Source: DASPFV01 sp035620975
GTDB taxonomy: Bacteria > Acidobacteriota > Vicinamibacteria > Vicinamibacterales > 2-12-FULL-66-21
DNA: 11,871 nucleotides
NCBI GenBank assembly: GCA_035620975.1
Contig: DASPFV010000217.1
Location: forward strand, 1-11,871
Reading direction: 5' to 3'
Positions 1-6,950 of the stretch are shown piece after piece (position 1 is the first letter of the stretch; every line of letters begins with the position of its first letter). The notes under the pieces are model-generated. The model saw nothing but the letters and a program-made list of their open reading frames with translations, was not told where the DNA came from and did no database searches. Both the position numbers and the translations under genes were made by a program.

Positions 1-99
1 GTCGAGATCCGGATGCCCGGTTTCGACGGCTACGACGGCAGCGACGAACAGCCCAAGGCGGCTGCCCCGGGGCGGCTGTCCGCCGCGCCGCCGGCCTGA
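1..99 (+). CDS. C-terminal end of an unidentified protein (partial)
   Basis: Frame 1 is open from the window edge to a TGA at 97-99 and gives 32 residues, starting VEIRMPGFDGYDG and ending in an Ala/Pro-rich tail (GRLSAAPPA). Only the tail is visible, so no domain or function can be assigned. A short Ala/Pro-rich disordered C-terminus is common in high-GC proteins. The reading frame is supported by the stop lying just before a good promoter for the next gene, but 32 codons without a stop is weak evidence at this GC content. It could be non-coding. Confidence 0.4.
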   Translation, partial: VEIRMPGFDGYDGSDEQPKAAAPGRLSAAPPA

Positions 100-105
100 T
101 CGGCG

Positions 106-114
106 TGATATACT
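106..114 (+). promoter_or_regulatory. Extended -10 promoter of tRNA-Arg
   Basis: TGaTATACT is an extended -10 element: the TG pair is at 106-107 and the hexamer TATACT (five of six consensus bases) at 109-114. No recognisable -35 box lies 16-18 bp upstream, which fits the extended -10 class. Transcription would start near 121, leaving a leader of about 37 nt to be trimmed before the tRNA at 158. Confidence 0.55.
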
Positions 115-157
115 GCGTGTTTCGTATTCACGTGCCTGTCGCCGACGGGTACGTTCC

Positions 158-234
158 GCGCCCATAGCTCAGTTGGATAGAGCGTCTGGCTACGAACCAG
201 GAGGTCGCACGTTCGAGTCGTGCTGGGCGCACCA
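158..234 (+). tRNA. tRNA-Arg, anticodon ACG
   Basis: A complete cloverleaf can be folded by eye. The acceptor stem pairs 158-164 (GCGCCCA) with 224-230 (TGGGCGC). The D arm pairs GCTC (167-170) with GAGC (180-183) around AGTTGGATA. The anticodon stem pairs 185-189 with 197-201, with loop CTACGAA and anticodon ACG at 192-194. The T arm pairs GCACG (207-211) with CGTGC (219-223) around TTCGAGT. The discriminator base is A231 and CCA is encoded at 232-234. In bacteria the ACG anticodon is normally edited to ICG and reads CGU, CGC and CGA arginine codons. No integrase or attachment-site duplication is visible next to it. Confidence 0.97.
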
Positions 235-330
235 CTTCCGGCAGCGTCAGTTCCAACAGGGACACGCCCAGGCGCGCCGTAGCTCGTCCCAATCGATGGA
301 GCGAAGGCGGGCGCCCACCCCCTCACTGGC

Positions 331-3171
331 TCACGTAACCGGCCCCAGGTAGAGATCGAGCCAGTTCAGGACCTCGCGAAACAGCCCCCGGATGTCCTGC
401 GGAACGTGCCCGCCTTCGAGCGCGACATGCTTCTTGTGCGGCTCCGGCGTGCCGAGCAGCTCGAAAAAGCGCCGCTGATCGGCGAGAGGCACGCCGAAAT
501 CATCCTTGCCGTTCACGAGCAGCACGGGCACCTTGACGCGCGGCATGAAGTTCGACGGGGTGGTTTCGGGCGGGCGGTTGTACCGCAGGCCGCCCGAGGC
601 AAACACGGCCACCTTGATGCGGGGCTCGAGCGATACCGGGATGGGACCGAAGTACGCGCCCATGCTCAGGCTGTAGTACGCGAGCTTCTGCGCGTCGATC
701 TCCTTCCGCGTTTCCAGGTAGTCGACCGCGCGGAAGAAGTCCTTGGCCATCTGAATGCCGAGGTCCCGGATCGCCGACGGACCCAGCGGTCCGGTGACGC
801 GTCGTTCGAACGTGCCTTTGTAGACGGGGTAGAGCAGGGCCCGTCCGCTGCGGATGATGAACTCGAACGTGCCGAGATCGAGCGTGTTGCTCGAGGGCAC
901 GGCCAACCCGTAGGCCGACGGAAAGAGGACGACCGTCTGGTAGGGCACCGTGGCGTTCTTCGGCAGGAACAGGTAGGCCGGCACGCGCTCGTTGCCGTAC
1001 GCAGCGGCGAAGCTCACCTTCTCCTTGCGCCAGTACGGCGAGCTGTCGTCGACCGATTCCACGCGCGTATCGAGCGGCGTGCGGTCGTACTCGTAGAAGC
1101 GGCGGTACACGGCAAACAGCTCGTCGGAGACCGGCACGATCGTGCTCGGATCCGGCGTGACCTGGGCCACCGGCGCCGCGGCAGTCCCAATCGGCCCGAG
1201 GTTCTTCACGAGGCGGATGCCGAAGGTCTCGCGGCGGGTCCACGGGTTCTGCGCGTCCTGCTCCGCGAACCGGTAGCTCGGCTCGTTCCAGCCGCCGCCC
1301 AGGACGTAGCGCAGCCCGGTTCCGCCGACCTCGTTGGCGCACCATTCCTTGACGTTGCCGGCCATGTCGAACGTGCCCCACGGACCCAGTCCGGAGCGCT
1401 CACCCGCCCTCGTGGGGCCCTTTCCGTCGAAGTTGCTCAACTGCAGGATGTCGGAGTAGTTCTCATCTTTCCCCGACGCGCGGAACCAGTGGTAGAGCGT
1501 CGGCAGGCTCTTGCCCGCGAACTCGGCGTAAGCTGCCGCCTCGAACCAGCTCAGGCCGGCCACAGGATAGTCGCCGCGTCCTTCCGGGTAGCTTCCCAGC
1601 TCCCATGTCGCGGGGGCGGCGCGACCGGTCGTGTCGCGGAACCGCGTCATGGCCTCGTCGAACGTCAGCACGCGGCCGCCATCGCGGAACGGTGCCTTCC
1701 AGTACTTCGGATCGCGATACCCGCCCGCGTCTACGAACTGCTTGAAGGCCATGTTCGTGACCTCGAGCTGATCTATCCAGAAATCGGGGAGGCTGACCGC
1801 GGGTGCGATCCCAACCTGGTACGATCCGCCAGGCACGAAGACCATGCCGGGCGTCGTCTCGGATTCCGGCGTGAGCTTCACAGGCTGGCGGCCGACTCCA
1901 GCGCTGACTTCGAGCGTCTTGTACCCGGGCTTCGAGATGCGCACGCGGTAGTACCCGAATGGCAAGGTCGTCTGCAGCGGCGACACGCCAAAGGGCTCCC
2001 AGACGCCCTCGAGATCGTGGTAGTTCCGAATCTCGAGCTGCGCGCCGTCCGGTTCGGTCTCGAGCCTGAACGGCACCCACCCCGCGCGCGTCCGCGCGAC
2101 GTCCTCCGGCGCGTAGCGCTCGGCCTGGCGTGCCAGGCGAACCGCCTCCATCGTGCGCCCGCTCAGGTAGAGCCGCTCGATCTGCGGCAGCGCCTCGAGC
2201 CGTGCCCATCGCGCGCGCCGTGCCTGGACGGTCTGCCAGATACCGAAGGCCGCGAGCGCGAGGAGCAGTGCGGCCGCCGGGACGAGGAAGCGAGGCCGCC
2301 GCCAGGCCGCGTCCGGCGGACGCGTGATGCGCGCGTGGGCCGCGGCGAGCGCTTCGCGCAGCGCCGCCGCGCTCTGGAACCGCGCGTCGGGATCTTTGGC
2401 GAGCGCGCGCTCGACGATCGCCTCCACGTCTGCCGGAACCTCCGGCCTCCGGCTCCGCAACGGAGGCGGCGCATCACGGAGGATCGACGTCAGCAGCCCG
2501 ACGTCGGACACGCCCTGGAACGGACGCTGTCCGGCGAGCATTTCGTAGATCACCGCGCCGAACGAGAACAGGTCCGACCGCGCGTCGACGCCGCCGCCCT
2601 GCGCCTGCTCCGGCGACATGTACGCCGCCGTTCCCACCGCGAGGCCGGGCGTCGTGCCGAGCGCGGAGACCGTCGCGTCGGCGGGCCGAGCCGCCAGCTT
2701 CGCGACGCCGAAATCGAGCACCTTCACCCGGCCATCGTGCGTGATGACGATGTTGGCCGGCTTGATGTCGCGATGGACGATCCCGGCGGCGTGAGCGGCC
2801 TCGAGCGCGGCCGCGATCTGCACGCCGTACTCGAGCACGCTGACAATGGGCGGAGGCCCGGCCGCCAGCAGCCGGTCGAGTGCCGTGCCCTCCACCAGCT
2901 CCATCGCGATGAACGTCGTCCCCTCGTGCTCGTCGACCTCGTAGATCGTGACGATATTGGGATGGTTCAGCGCGGAGGCGGCCCGCGCCTCCTGGATGAA
3001 GCGCCGGCGGCGTGAACCGGTGTCGGCTGCCGCAGGCTCGACGATGGCGTCGGGCGGAAGGACCTTGATGGCCACCGGCCGCCCGAGCCGCGTGTCTATG
3101 GCGCGGTAAACGACACCCATCCCGCCACGGCCGATTTCCCCTTCGATCCGGTAGTGGGAGATGGTGGACAC
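331..3171 (-). CDS. Membrane Ser/Thr protein kinase fused to PEGA, FGE-like and alpha/beta-hydrolase domains
   Basis: This is a 946-residue fusion. Residues 7-280 are a complete Hanks-type kinase: glycine loop GRGGMG (14-19), VAIK lysine K36, helix-C E61, catalytic loop HRDIKPAN (133-140, D135), DFG at 153-155, SPE at 186-188. A single membrane segment (about 295-315) puts the kinase in the cytoplasm and the rest outside. Residues about 367-425 resemble a PEGA domain. Residues 443-656 have the formylglycine-generating-enzyme/SUMF1 fold (start MVFVPGGSYQVG, core DMAGNVKEW, end GGGWNEPSYRF...FGIRLVK), but the catalytic cysteine pair of true FGEs is absent, so it is probably a binding or structural module. 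Residues about 700-946 look like a dienelactone-hydrolase/S9-type hydrolase with probable triad S836 (in SLSMG), D890 or D891, and H922. Kinase-FGE fusions are known in acidobacteria and planctomycetes; the signal and substrate here are unknown. The start is GTG at 3171, chosen because the kinase N-terminus and a -10 box fit it; no Shine-Dalgarno is visible. Confidence 0.93.
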   Translation of the reverse strand: MSTISHYRIEGEIGRGGMGVVYRAIDTRLGRPVAIKVLPPDAIVEPAAADTGSRRRRFIQEARAASALNHPNIVTIYEVDEHEGTTFIAMELVEGTALDRLLAAGPPPIVSVLEYGVQIAAALEAAHAAGIVHRDIKPANIVITHDGRVKVLDFGVAKLAARPADATVSALGTTPGLAVGTAAYMSPEQAQGGGVDARSDLFSFGAVIYEMLAGQRPFQGVSDVGLLTSILRDAPPPLRSRRPEVPADVEAIVERALAKDPDARFQSAAALREALAAAHARITRPPDAAWRRPRFLVPAAALLLALAAFGIWQTVQARRARWARLEALPQIERLYLSGRTMEAVRLARQAERYAPEDVARTRAGWVPFRLETEPDGAQLEIRNYHDLEGVWEPFGVSPLQTTLPFGYYRVRISKPGYKTLEVSAGVGRQPVKLTPESETTPGMVFVPGGSYQVGIAPAVSLPDFWIDQLEVTNMAFKQFVDAGGYRDPKYWKAPFRDGGRVLTFDEAMTRFRDTTGRAAPATWELGSYPEGRGDYPVAGLSWFEAAAYAEFAGKSLPTLYHWFRASGKDENYSDILQLSNFDGKGPTRAGERSGLGPWGTFDMAGNVKEWCANEVGGTGLRYVLGGGWNEPSYRFAEQDAQNPWTRRETFGIRLVKNLGPIGTAAAPVAQVTPDPSTIVPVSDELFAVYRRFYEYDRTPLDTRVESVDDSSPYWRKEKVSFAAAYGNERVPAYLFLPKNATVPYQTVVLFPSAYGLAVPSSNTLDLGTFEFIIRSGRALLYPVYKGTFERRVTGPLGPSAIRDLGIQMAKDFFRAVDYLETRKEIDAQKLAYYSLSMGAYFGPIPVSLEPRIKVAVFASGGLRYNRPPETTPSNFMPRVKVPVLLVNGKDDFGVPLADQRRFFELLGTPEPHKKHVALEGGHVPQDIRGLFREVLNWLDLYLGPVT

Positions 3172-3178
3172 CGGCCCG

Positions 3179-3184
3179 ATTATA
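3179..3184 (-). promoter_or_regulatory. Consensus -10 box directly upstream of the kinase GTG
   Basis: Read on the minus strand this is a perfect TATAAT, separated from the GTG start at 3171 by 7 nt (CGGGCCG). RNA polymerase usually initiates about 7 nt after the -10 box, so the mRNA would begin at or within a base or two of the start codon. The -35 position 17 bp upstream reads AACCAA and is poor. No Shine-Dalgarno sequence lies between the box and the GTG, which agrees with a leaderless transcript. Confidence 0.5.
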
Positions 3185-3188
3185 CGGG

Positions 3189-3236
3189 GTTCCCGAGGCT
3201 CTTGGTTCCGCGCGTTCCGGGGTCCCTTCTGGTTCC
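3189..3236. repeat. Cluster of GTTCC pentamers (degenerate short repeat)
   Basis: GTTCC occurs at 3189, 3205, 3214 and 3232, with a GGTCC variant at 3221, all in the same orientation in 48 bp and spaced 7 to 16 bp apart. The density is well above chance, and the layout resembles the heptamer array at 9608-9890 with a different core. It lies in the spacer upstream of the kinase gene and overlaps its likely -35 region. It may be a remnant of a dispersed low-complexity intergenic repeat; no coding role is supported. Confidence 0.45.
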
Positions 3237-3355
3237 GGAGGGTCAGCCGGTTCAGTCGTATCGCAGCTCTTTACCGGATTATTCACGACCTCTTGGCGCT
3301 GCTCTCGGGGGCGCCTTCGACAGTGTCCGGTGGGCTTTCGCCTGGCAGGACGTGC

Positions 3356-4060
3356 TCATTGAGCAAAGCGGTCGTACCGCGCGACTTCTGCGATGAGCTC
3401 GCCAGGCCCGGCCCCCGACGAGAGCATCAACTGCCGAGGATGGTAGCTGTACTTCCGGCTGAACGTCACCAGCATGTCGAGCCGACCGTCGCGGTCCAGA
3501 TCACCCGCCCAGTGAATCCTGAAGTGCGGCTCATCGCACGACACGACCAATCCAAGGTCGTTCGTGGCCCCGGATTCGGCCGCGTCGAACAGCTTCTGTA
3601 TCCGATCGGCTTCGGTGAGCACGATGACGGCGTCACAGTAGTTCGGGTCCTCAGAATGCAGACGTATCCTGTACAGGCGAGTGCCGAGTCGGATGTCCGC
3701 TGTACGCTTCTCGCCACCGAGATCGATGAACCGGTCCGCTGTCGTCGCCGCGCCGGCCGACAGCCCCGGCACTCCGGCGATCAGCAGCTCCGCACCCTGC
3801 GGAGTCGTCACGAGCCGATACACAGTCGTCCCGGCCGCTTTGTGCGGCGCGAAGCCGACCTGCGCGGCCTCCAGTCGCGATTCGGCTGTGTTCTCGTCGG
3901 CCTTCGGCTCCTTGATGAACAGACCGAGCCAGGTGATCTGCTGCCGGAGCTCGGCGGGTACCGCGTCGTAGTAGTTGTCACCGATGTCATCGCTGGACAG
4001 GATCACCGGACCAGCCTGGAGCACCGCAACGAAGGCTAGCGATGCGAGTGGTATCGCCAT
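3356..4060 (-). CDS. Secreted protein of unknown function with a calcium-loop-like motif
   Basis: I do not recognise a family. With the start at 4060 the product has 234 residues and begins with a short signal-peptide-like stretch (MAIPLASLAFVAVLQAG), which is why I prefer this ATG. In-frame ATGs at 4090 and 4120 and a longer open frame to 4237 are possible, but they would place acidic residues before the hydrophobic stretch. Near the C-terminus is GDLDRDGRLDMLVTF, a D-x-D-x-D-G-x-x-D loop of the kind that binds calcium in dockerin, FG-GAP and VCBS-like repeats. The middle contains two beta-rich stretches (YRLVTTPQGAELLIAG and TRLYRIRLHSED). An extracytoplasmic protein of the divergent type next to the secreted VWFA-related gene is a reasonable reading. 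No clear Shine-Dalgarno or promoter is visible. Confidence 0.7.
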   Translation of the reverse strand: MAIPLASLAFVAVLQAGPVILSSDDIGDNYYDAVPAELRQQITWLGLFIKEPKADENTAESRLEAAQVGFAPHKAAGTTVYRLVTTPQGAELLIAGVPGLSAGAATTADRFIDLGGEKRTADIRLGTRLYRIRLHSEDPNYCDAVIVLTEADRIQKLFDAAESGATNDLGLVVSCDEPHFRIHWAGDLDRDGRLDMLVTFSRKYSYHPRQLMLSSGAGPGELIAEVARYDRFAQ

Positions 4061-4239
4061 GGATAGGGGCTCAGGCCGCTCGTCGTCCATCTGCGCGTCA
4101 TTGCTGTGAGGGTGCCGCATAACGGGTATTCCGTCAATATCGCGCGCCGAAACACCTCGCGCGCTGAATCCCCTTAGTCGTTGATACCCTCGATTGCACC
4201 TGTGGCATGATCGTGGTCGCCAGTGTCGATGGGTCATTC

Positions 4240-6342
4240 ATGAGCCGTAACATGCGAGCGGTTGTGACCGTGACGACGTTCGTGCTGGCGGCAGGCACAC
4301 TCGCCGGCCAGGCGCCACACGACGAGCTCCCCCGTTTCAAGGTCGCCGTTGACGCGGTGCGCATCGACGCCGTCGTCACGGACAAGGACGGGCGGATCGT
4401 GACGGACCTGACCGCCGACGATTTCGTCGTGCTGCAGAATGGGAAGCCGCAGAAGGTCACATTCGCGCGATTCGTGCCGGTGCCGGCCGGAGCCTCGAGC
4501 TCGGCGGCACCCGGCGTGCCGCGAGTCTCGACGTCGCCCGCCGACCCGTCGCCATCACCCTCCGCGCTCATGGCACCGCGGTCCGCTATTCAGCGCACGC
4601 TCGCGATCGTCGTCGACGATCTCGGGCTGTCGGTCGACAGCCTGTACTACGCGAAGCGCGGCCTGCACGCGTTCATCGACCGCGAGGTCCAGCCGACCGA
4701 CCTCGTCGGCATCGTGCGAACCGGCGGGTCCATCGGCGGCCTCCAACCGTTCACGATGGATCGCCGTGTCCTCCACGAGGCGATCGACAACCTCCGCTGG
4801 AACGGATTCTCGCGGAGCGGTGTCGAGCCGTTCGGGACGCTGAACGAGTGGGCGACATTCGACGATCGATCCGGTCTCGGCGATCCGAACGACTTCAAGA
4901 GAGTGGACGCATTTCGACGCTCGATCGTGGCCACCGGGACGCTGGGTGCGCTGAACCTCGCGATCCGGGCGGCGCGCGAGCTGCCCGGCCGCAAGGCCGT
5001 GATGTTCGTGTCCGAAGGATTCCAGATGTTCGACGTCGAGGACACGCGCGTCCGCGCGGCCGTCGACAGGGTGATCGATCAGGCCGCCCGCGCCGGCGTG
5101 GTGATCTACTCGCTCGACCCACGCGGCCTTCAGAGCGGCGGGCTCCAGGCATCGGACGACCTGACGCGGGGGCCGATCGGGTCTGACGGGATGGCCGCGG
5201 TCGTCCGCGACCGCGCGCAGGATCGGCGCGAGTTCAACCGCGATACGCAGGAAGCCCTCGCTTACGTTGCGGAGCAGACCGGTGGTTTCGCCGTCCTGAA
5301 CACGAACAATCTGGAGCGCGGGTTCGCCCGCATCAGCCAGGATGTACGCGACTACTACATCATCGGCTACGCGCCGGAACAGGGAACGTTCGCCGGCAAG
5401 GGGAGGAAGCCGGCCTACCACAACATCGGAGTGAAGGTCCGGCGGCCGGAGCTGCGCGTGCGAACGCGCAAGCAGTTCCTCGGCATCAGCGACGCGGACG
5501 AGCAGGAGGCGCCGCTTTCGCCGGCGCACCAGCTGATTCGCGCGGCCATCTCGCCGTTCACATCGACCGACATGGCGCTGCTCGCGACGCCGCTGCCCGG
5601 TTGGTCGCCCGATCGCGGTCTGTTCGTTCGCACCTTGCTGCACGTGGACGCACGCGCGCTGACATTTGCGGACGGTGCCGACGGCAAGCGGATCGCGGCG
5701 GCCGATGTGCTCGGGATGGTGTTCGACGCCGACGGCACCGAGGTCGCGCACCTCACGACCGGCTTCGAGGTCGCACTCACGGATACCGCAACCGAGGAGG
5801 CCCTTCGGCGCGGCCTCGCCTACACGCTGCTCGTGCCCGTCGCGCGGGCGGGCGGCTACCAGTTCCGGTTCGCCATCCGCGATCGACAATCCGGCAAACT
5901 CGGCAGCGCAGGCGAGTTCGTTGACGTCGCCGACGTTCCGCGCGGCGACTTCGCGCTGTCAGGCATCGTGCTCCGCGCCGAAGACGGGTCGCCGCGCACC
6001 GGAGCCGCCACGTCGATCTCCGTCGCCCCCGAGCAGGCCCTGCGCGTCTATCGCGCCGGCGCGCCGCTCACCTATGCGTACGAGATCTACAATGCAGCGG
6101 AACGGGTCGAGGCCGCGATCAGCGTCTGGCGAGGCGACCAGCGCGTCGCGTCGCTTCCGGCGCGCACGCTGCCGGTTCCCGCCGGCAGCGGCGCTCGCGT
6201 GACCGCCGCCGGCGGCCTCAGGCTGGGCGAGTCGCTGCCGCCCGGCAGCTACATCCTGCAGGTCGCGGCCGCCACCACCGATCCGAAGCGCGCCGGCCGC
6301 GCGAGGACGGCCGTGCAGTTCGTGCAGTTTGACGTGCGGTGA
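4240..6342 (+). CDS. Secreted VWFA-related protein of the acidobacterial family
   Basis: This 700-residue product starts with a signal peptide (MSRNMRAVVTVTTFVLAAG, then LAGQA). The start at 4240 was chosen because it directly opens the signal peptide; an upstream ATG at 4207 and a downstream one at 4252 are possible. Residues 33-75 carry the family's opening strand region (FKVAVDAVRIDAVVTDKDGR, then DLTADDF). The von Willebrand A fold begins near 120 with TLAIVVDDLGLS; its metal-site motif reads D127-x-G-x-S131 instead of the usual D-x-S-x-S. GRKAVMFVSEGF (about 250-261) is the conserved strand after the insert, DYYIIGYAPE is near 370, and the domain ends with PELRVRTRKQFLG near 413. Residues 415-700 form a beta-rich C-terminal part that I cannot assign. 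The match to the acidobacterial VWFA-related family (TIGR03436 type) is by motif recognition. Its biological role is not established; VWA domains generally mediate protein contacts. Confidence 0.88.
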   Translation: MSRNMRAVVTVTTFVLAAGTLAGQAPHDELPRFKVAVDAVRIDAVVTDKDGRIVTDLTADDFVVLQNGKPQKVTFARFVPVPAGASSSAAPGVPRVSTSPADPSPSPSALMAPRSAIQRTLAIVVDDLGLSVDSLYYAKRGLHAFIDREVQPTDLVGIVRTGGSIGGLQPFTMDRRVLHEAIDNLRWNGFSRSGVEPFGTLNEWATFDDRSGLGDPNDFKRVDAFRRSIVATGTLGALNLAIRAARELPGRKAVMFVSEGFQMFDVEDTRVRAAVDRVIDQAARAGVVIYSLDPRGLQSGGLQASDDLTRGPIGSDGMAAVVRDRAQDRREFNRDTQEALAYVAEQTGGFAVLNTNNLERGFARISQDVRDYYIIGYAPEQGTFAGKGRKPAYHNIGVKVRRPELRVRTRKQFLGISDADEQEAPLSPAHQLIRAAISPFTSTDMALLATPLPGWSPDRGLFVRTLLHVDARALTFADGADGKRIAAADVLGMVFDADGTEVAHLTTGFEVALTDTATEEALRRGLAYTLLVPVARAGGYQFRFAIRDRQSGKLGSAGEFVDVADVPRGDFALSGIVLRAEDGSPRTGAATSISVAPEQALRVYRAGAPLTYAYEIYNAAERVEAAISVWRGDQRVASLPARTLPVPAGSGARVTAAGGLRLGESLPPGSYILQVAAATTDPKRAGRARTAVQFVQFDVR

Positions 6343-6552
6343 GCCGCGCTCAGCGCCGCTGCCATTCCTCATTCGTCGGCCTTCCGGGGGGGGAGCAGCC
6401 ATTCCCTCGTGGGGCGACTGGAAGCGGGTCGGGATCACCGACTCTGGTGAATCGCCGTTTTCATCAGATGACGCGCTCCCGTCAGGCATCAGGAGATTTC
6501 GAACGAAGTTCCTCACCAGCCGCAACCAGCTCCGGTACGCGCCGGCGGCGCT

Positions 6553-6580
6553 TGTCAGTATCAGACGATATATATATTAT
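6553..6580 (+). promoter_or_regulatory. Promoter of the PadR-permease unit
   Basis: A -35 box TTGTCA (6553-6558, five of six consensus bases) and a -10 box TATTAT (6575-6580, five of six) are separated by 16 bp. The -10 box ends 7 nt before the ATG at 6588, so initiation is expected at or next to the start codon. The -10 box lies inside the palindrome at 6559-6588, so a bound repressor would block polymerase directly. Confidence 0.65.
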
Positions 6581-6588
6581 CGGTGATA
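6559..6588. promoter_or_regulatory. Nested palindrome, probable PadR autoregulatory operator
   Basis: The inner dyad is CGATA (6566-6570) and TATCG (6578-6582) around TATATAT. An outer pair TATCA (6559-6563) and TGATA (6584-6588) is symmetric with it to within half a base pair. The site covers the -10 box and touches the start codon of a PadR-family gene. PadR proteins commonly repress their own operons through AT-rich inverted repeats, so autorepression is the natural inference. Binding itself is not shown. Confidence 0.55.
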
Positions 6589-6950
6589 TGTCTGACCAGG
6601 TCACCGCCGCGTTCCTCCCGCTGCGCACCAACTGGTTCCACATCCTCCTCTGCCTCGCCGGGGGCGAGCAGCACGGGTACGGCATCATGCAGGAAGTGCT
6701 GGAGCGCACCGGCGGCCGGGTCCGCCTCTGGCCCGCGACGTTGTACGGTGCGCTGCGACGCCTCGTCGACGAGGAGCTGATCGAAGCCGTCGACGATCGA
6801 CGCGCCCGCGACCAGGACGATCCCCGGCGCCGCTACTATCGCCTGACGTCGCTCGGCCGGCGGGTGCTGACGGCCGAAATCGCGCGTCTCGAGGATCTCG
6901 TTCGTGCGGCCCGCGTGAAGCGGCGGGCTCTCGACCTGGAGGCGTCATGA
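6588..6950 (+). CDS. PadR-family transcriptional regulator
   Basis: The 120-residue product matches the PadR N-terminal winged helix over most of its length: WFHILLCLAGGEQHGYGIMQ (helix 1 and its conserved HGYGI turn), then RLWPATLYGALRRLVDEELI (recognition helix region), then a wing with RRRYYRLTSLGRRVL, and a short C-terminal helix. It is of the short, one-domain PadR class that dimerises through its last helix. The ATG at 6588 is chosen because homologous PadR proteins begin about there and because the promoter ends 7 nt upstream; GGTG at 6582-6585 could act as a weak ribosome site if a leader exists. Its stop TGA (6948-6950) overlaps the permease ATG (6947), so the two are translationally coupled. 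PadR genes paired with large permeases recur in acidobacteria; the inducing ligand is unknown. Confidence 0.92.
   Translation: MSDQVTAAFLPLRTNWFHILLCLAGGEQHGYGIMQEVLERTGGRVRLWPATLYGALRRLVDEELIEAVDDRRARDQDDPRRRYYRLTSLGRRVLTAEIARLEDLVRAARVKRRALDLEAS

Noticed and set aside
158..234. tRNA as an integration site of a mobile element
   Set aside because: No integrase gene and no second copy of the tRNA 3' end are visible in the window.
406..3015. Plus-strand open frame of 869 codons opposite the kinase gene
   Set aside because: It is exactly antisense to a protein with clear kinase, FGE-like and hydrolase motifs. Its translation is rich in Arg, Glu, His and Asp without domains, as expected from the complementary strand of high-GC coding DNA.
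4141..4163. CGCGCG inverted repeat between the divergent 3356-4060 and 4240-6342 genes
   Set aside because: CGCGCG is self-complementary and frequent in such GC-rich DNA, so a pair 11 nt apart is weak evidence for an operator or hairpin.
4555..5889. Minus-strand open frame of 444 codons opposite the VWFA-related gene
   Set aside because: Antisense shadow with no motif, while the sense frame has a signal peptide and family motifs.
6435..6461. Rho-independent terminator after the VWFA-related gene
   Set aside because: TCACC and GGTGA form a short stem around 6 nt, but the run of four T lies 7 nt beyond the stem core, and the stem is weak for this GC content.
6329..6586. Small plus-strand frame of 85 codons between the VWFA-related and PadR genes
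   Set aside because: It overlaps the VWFA-related stop, ends in the PadR promoter and has no family-like or hydrophobic pattern.
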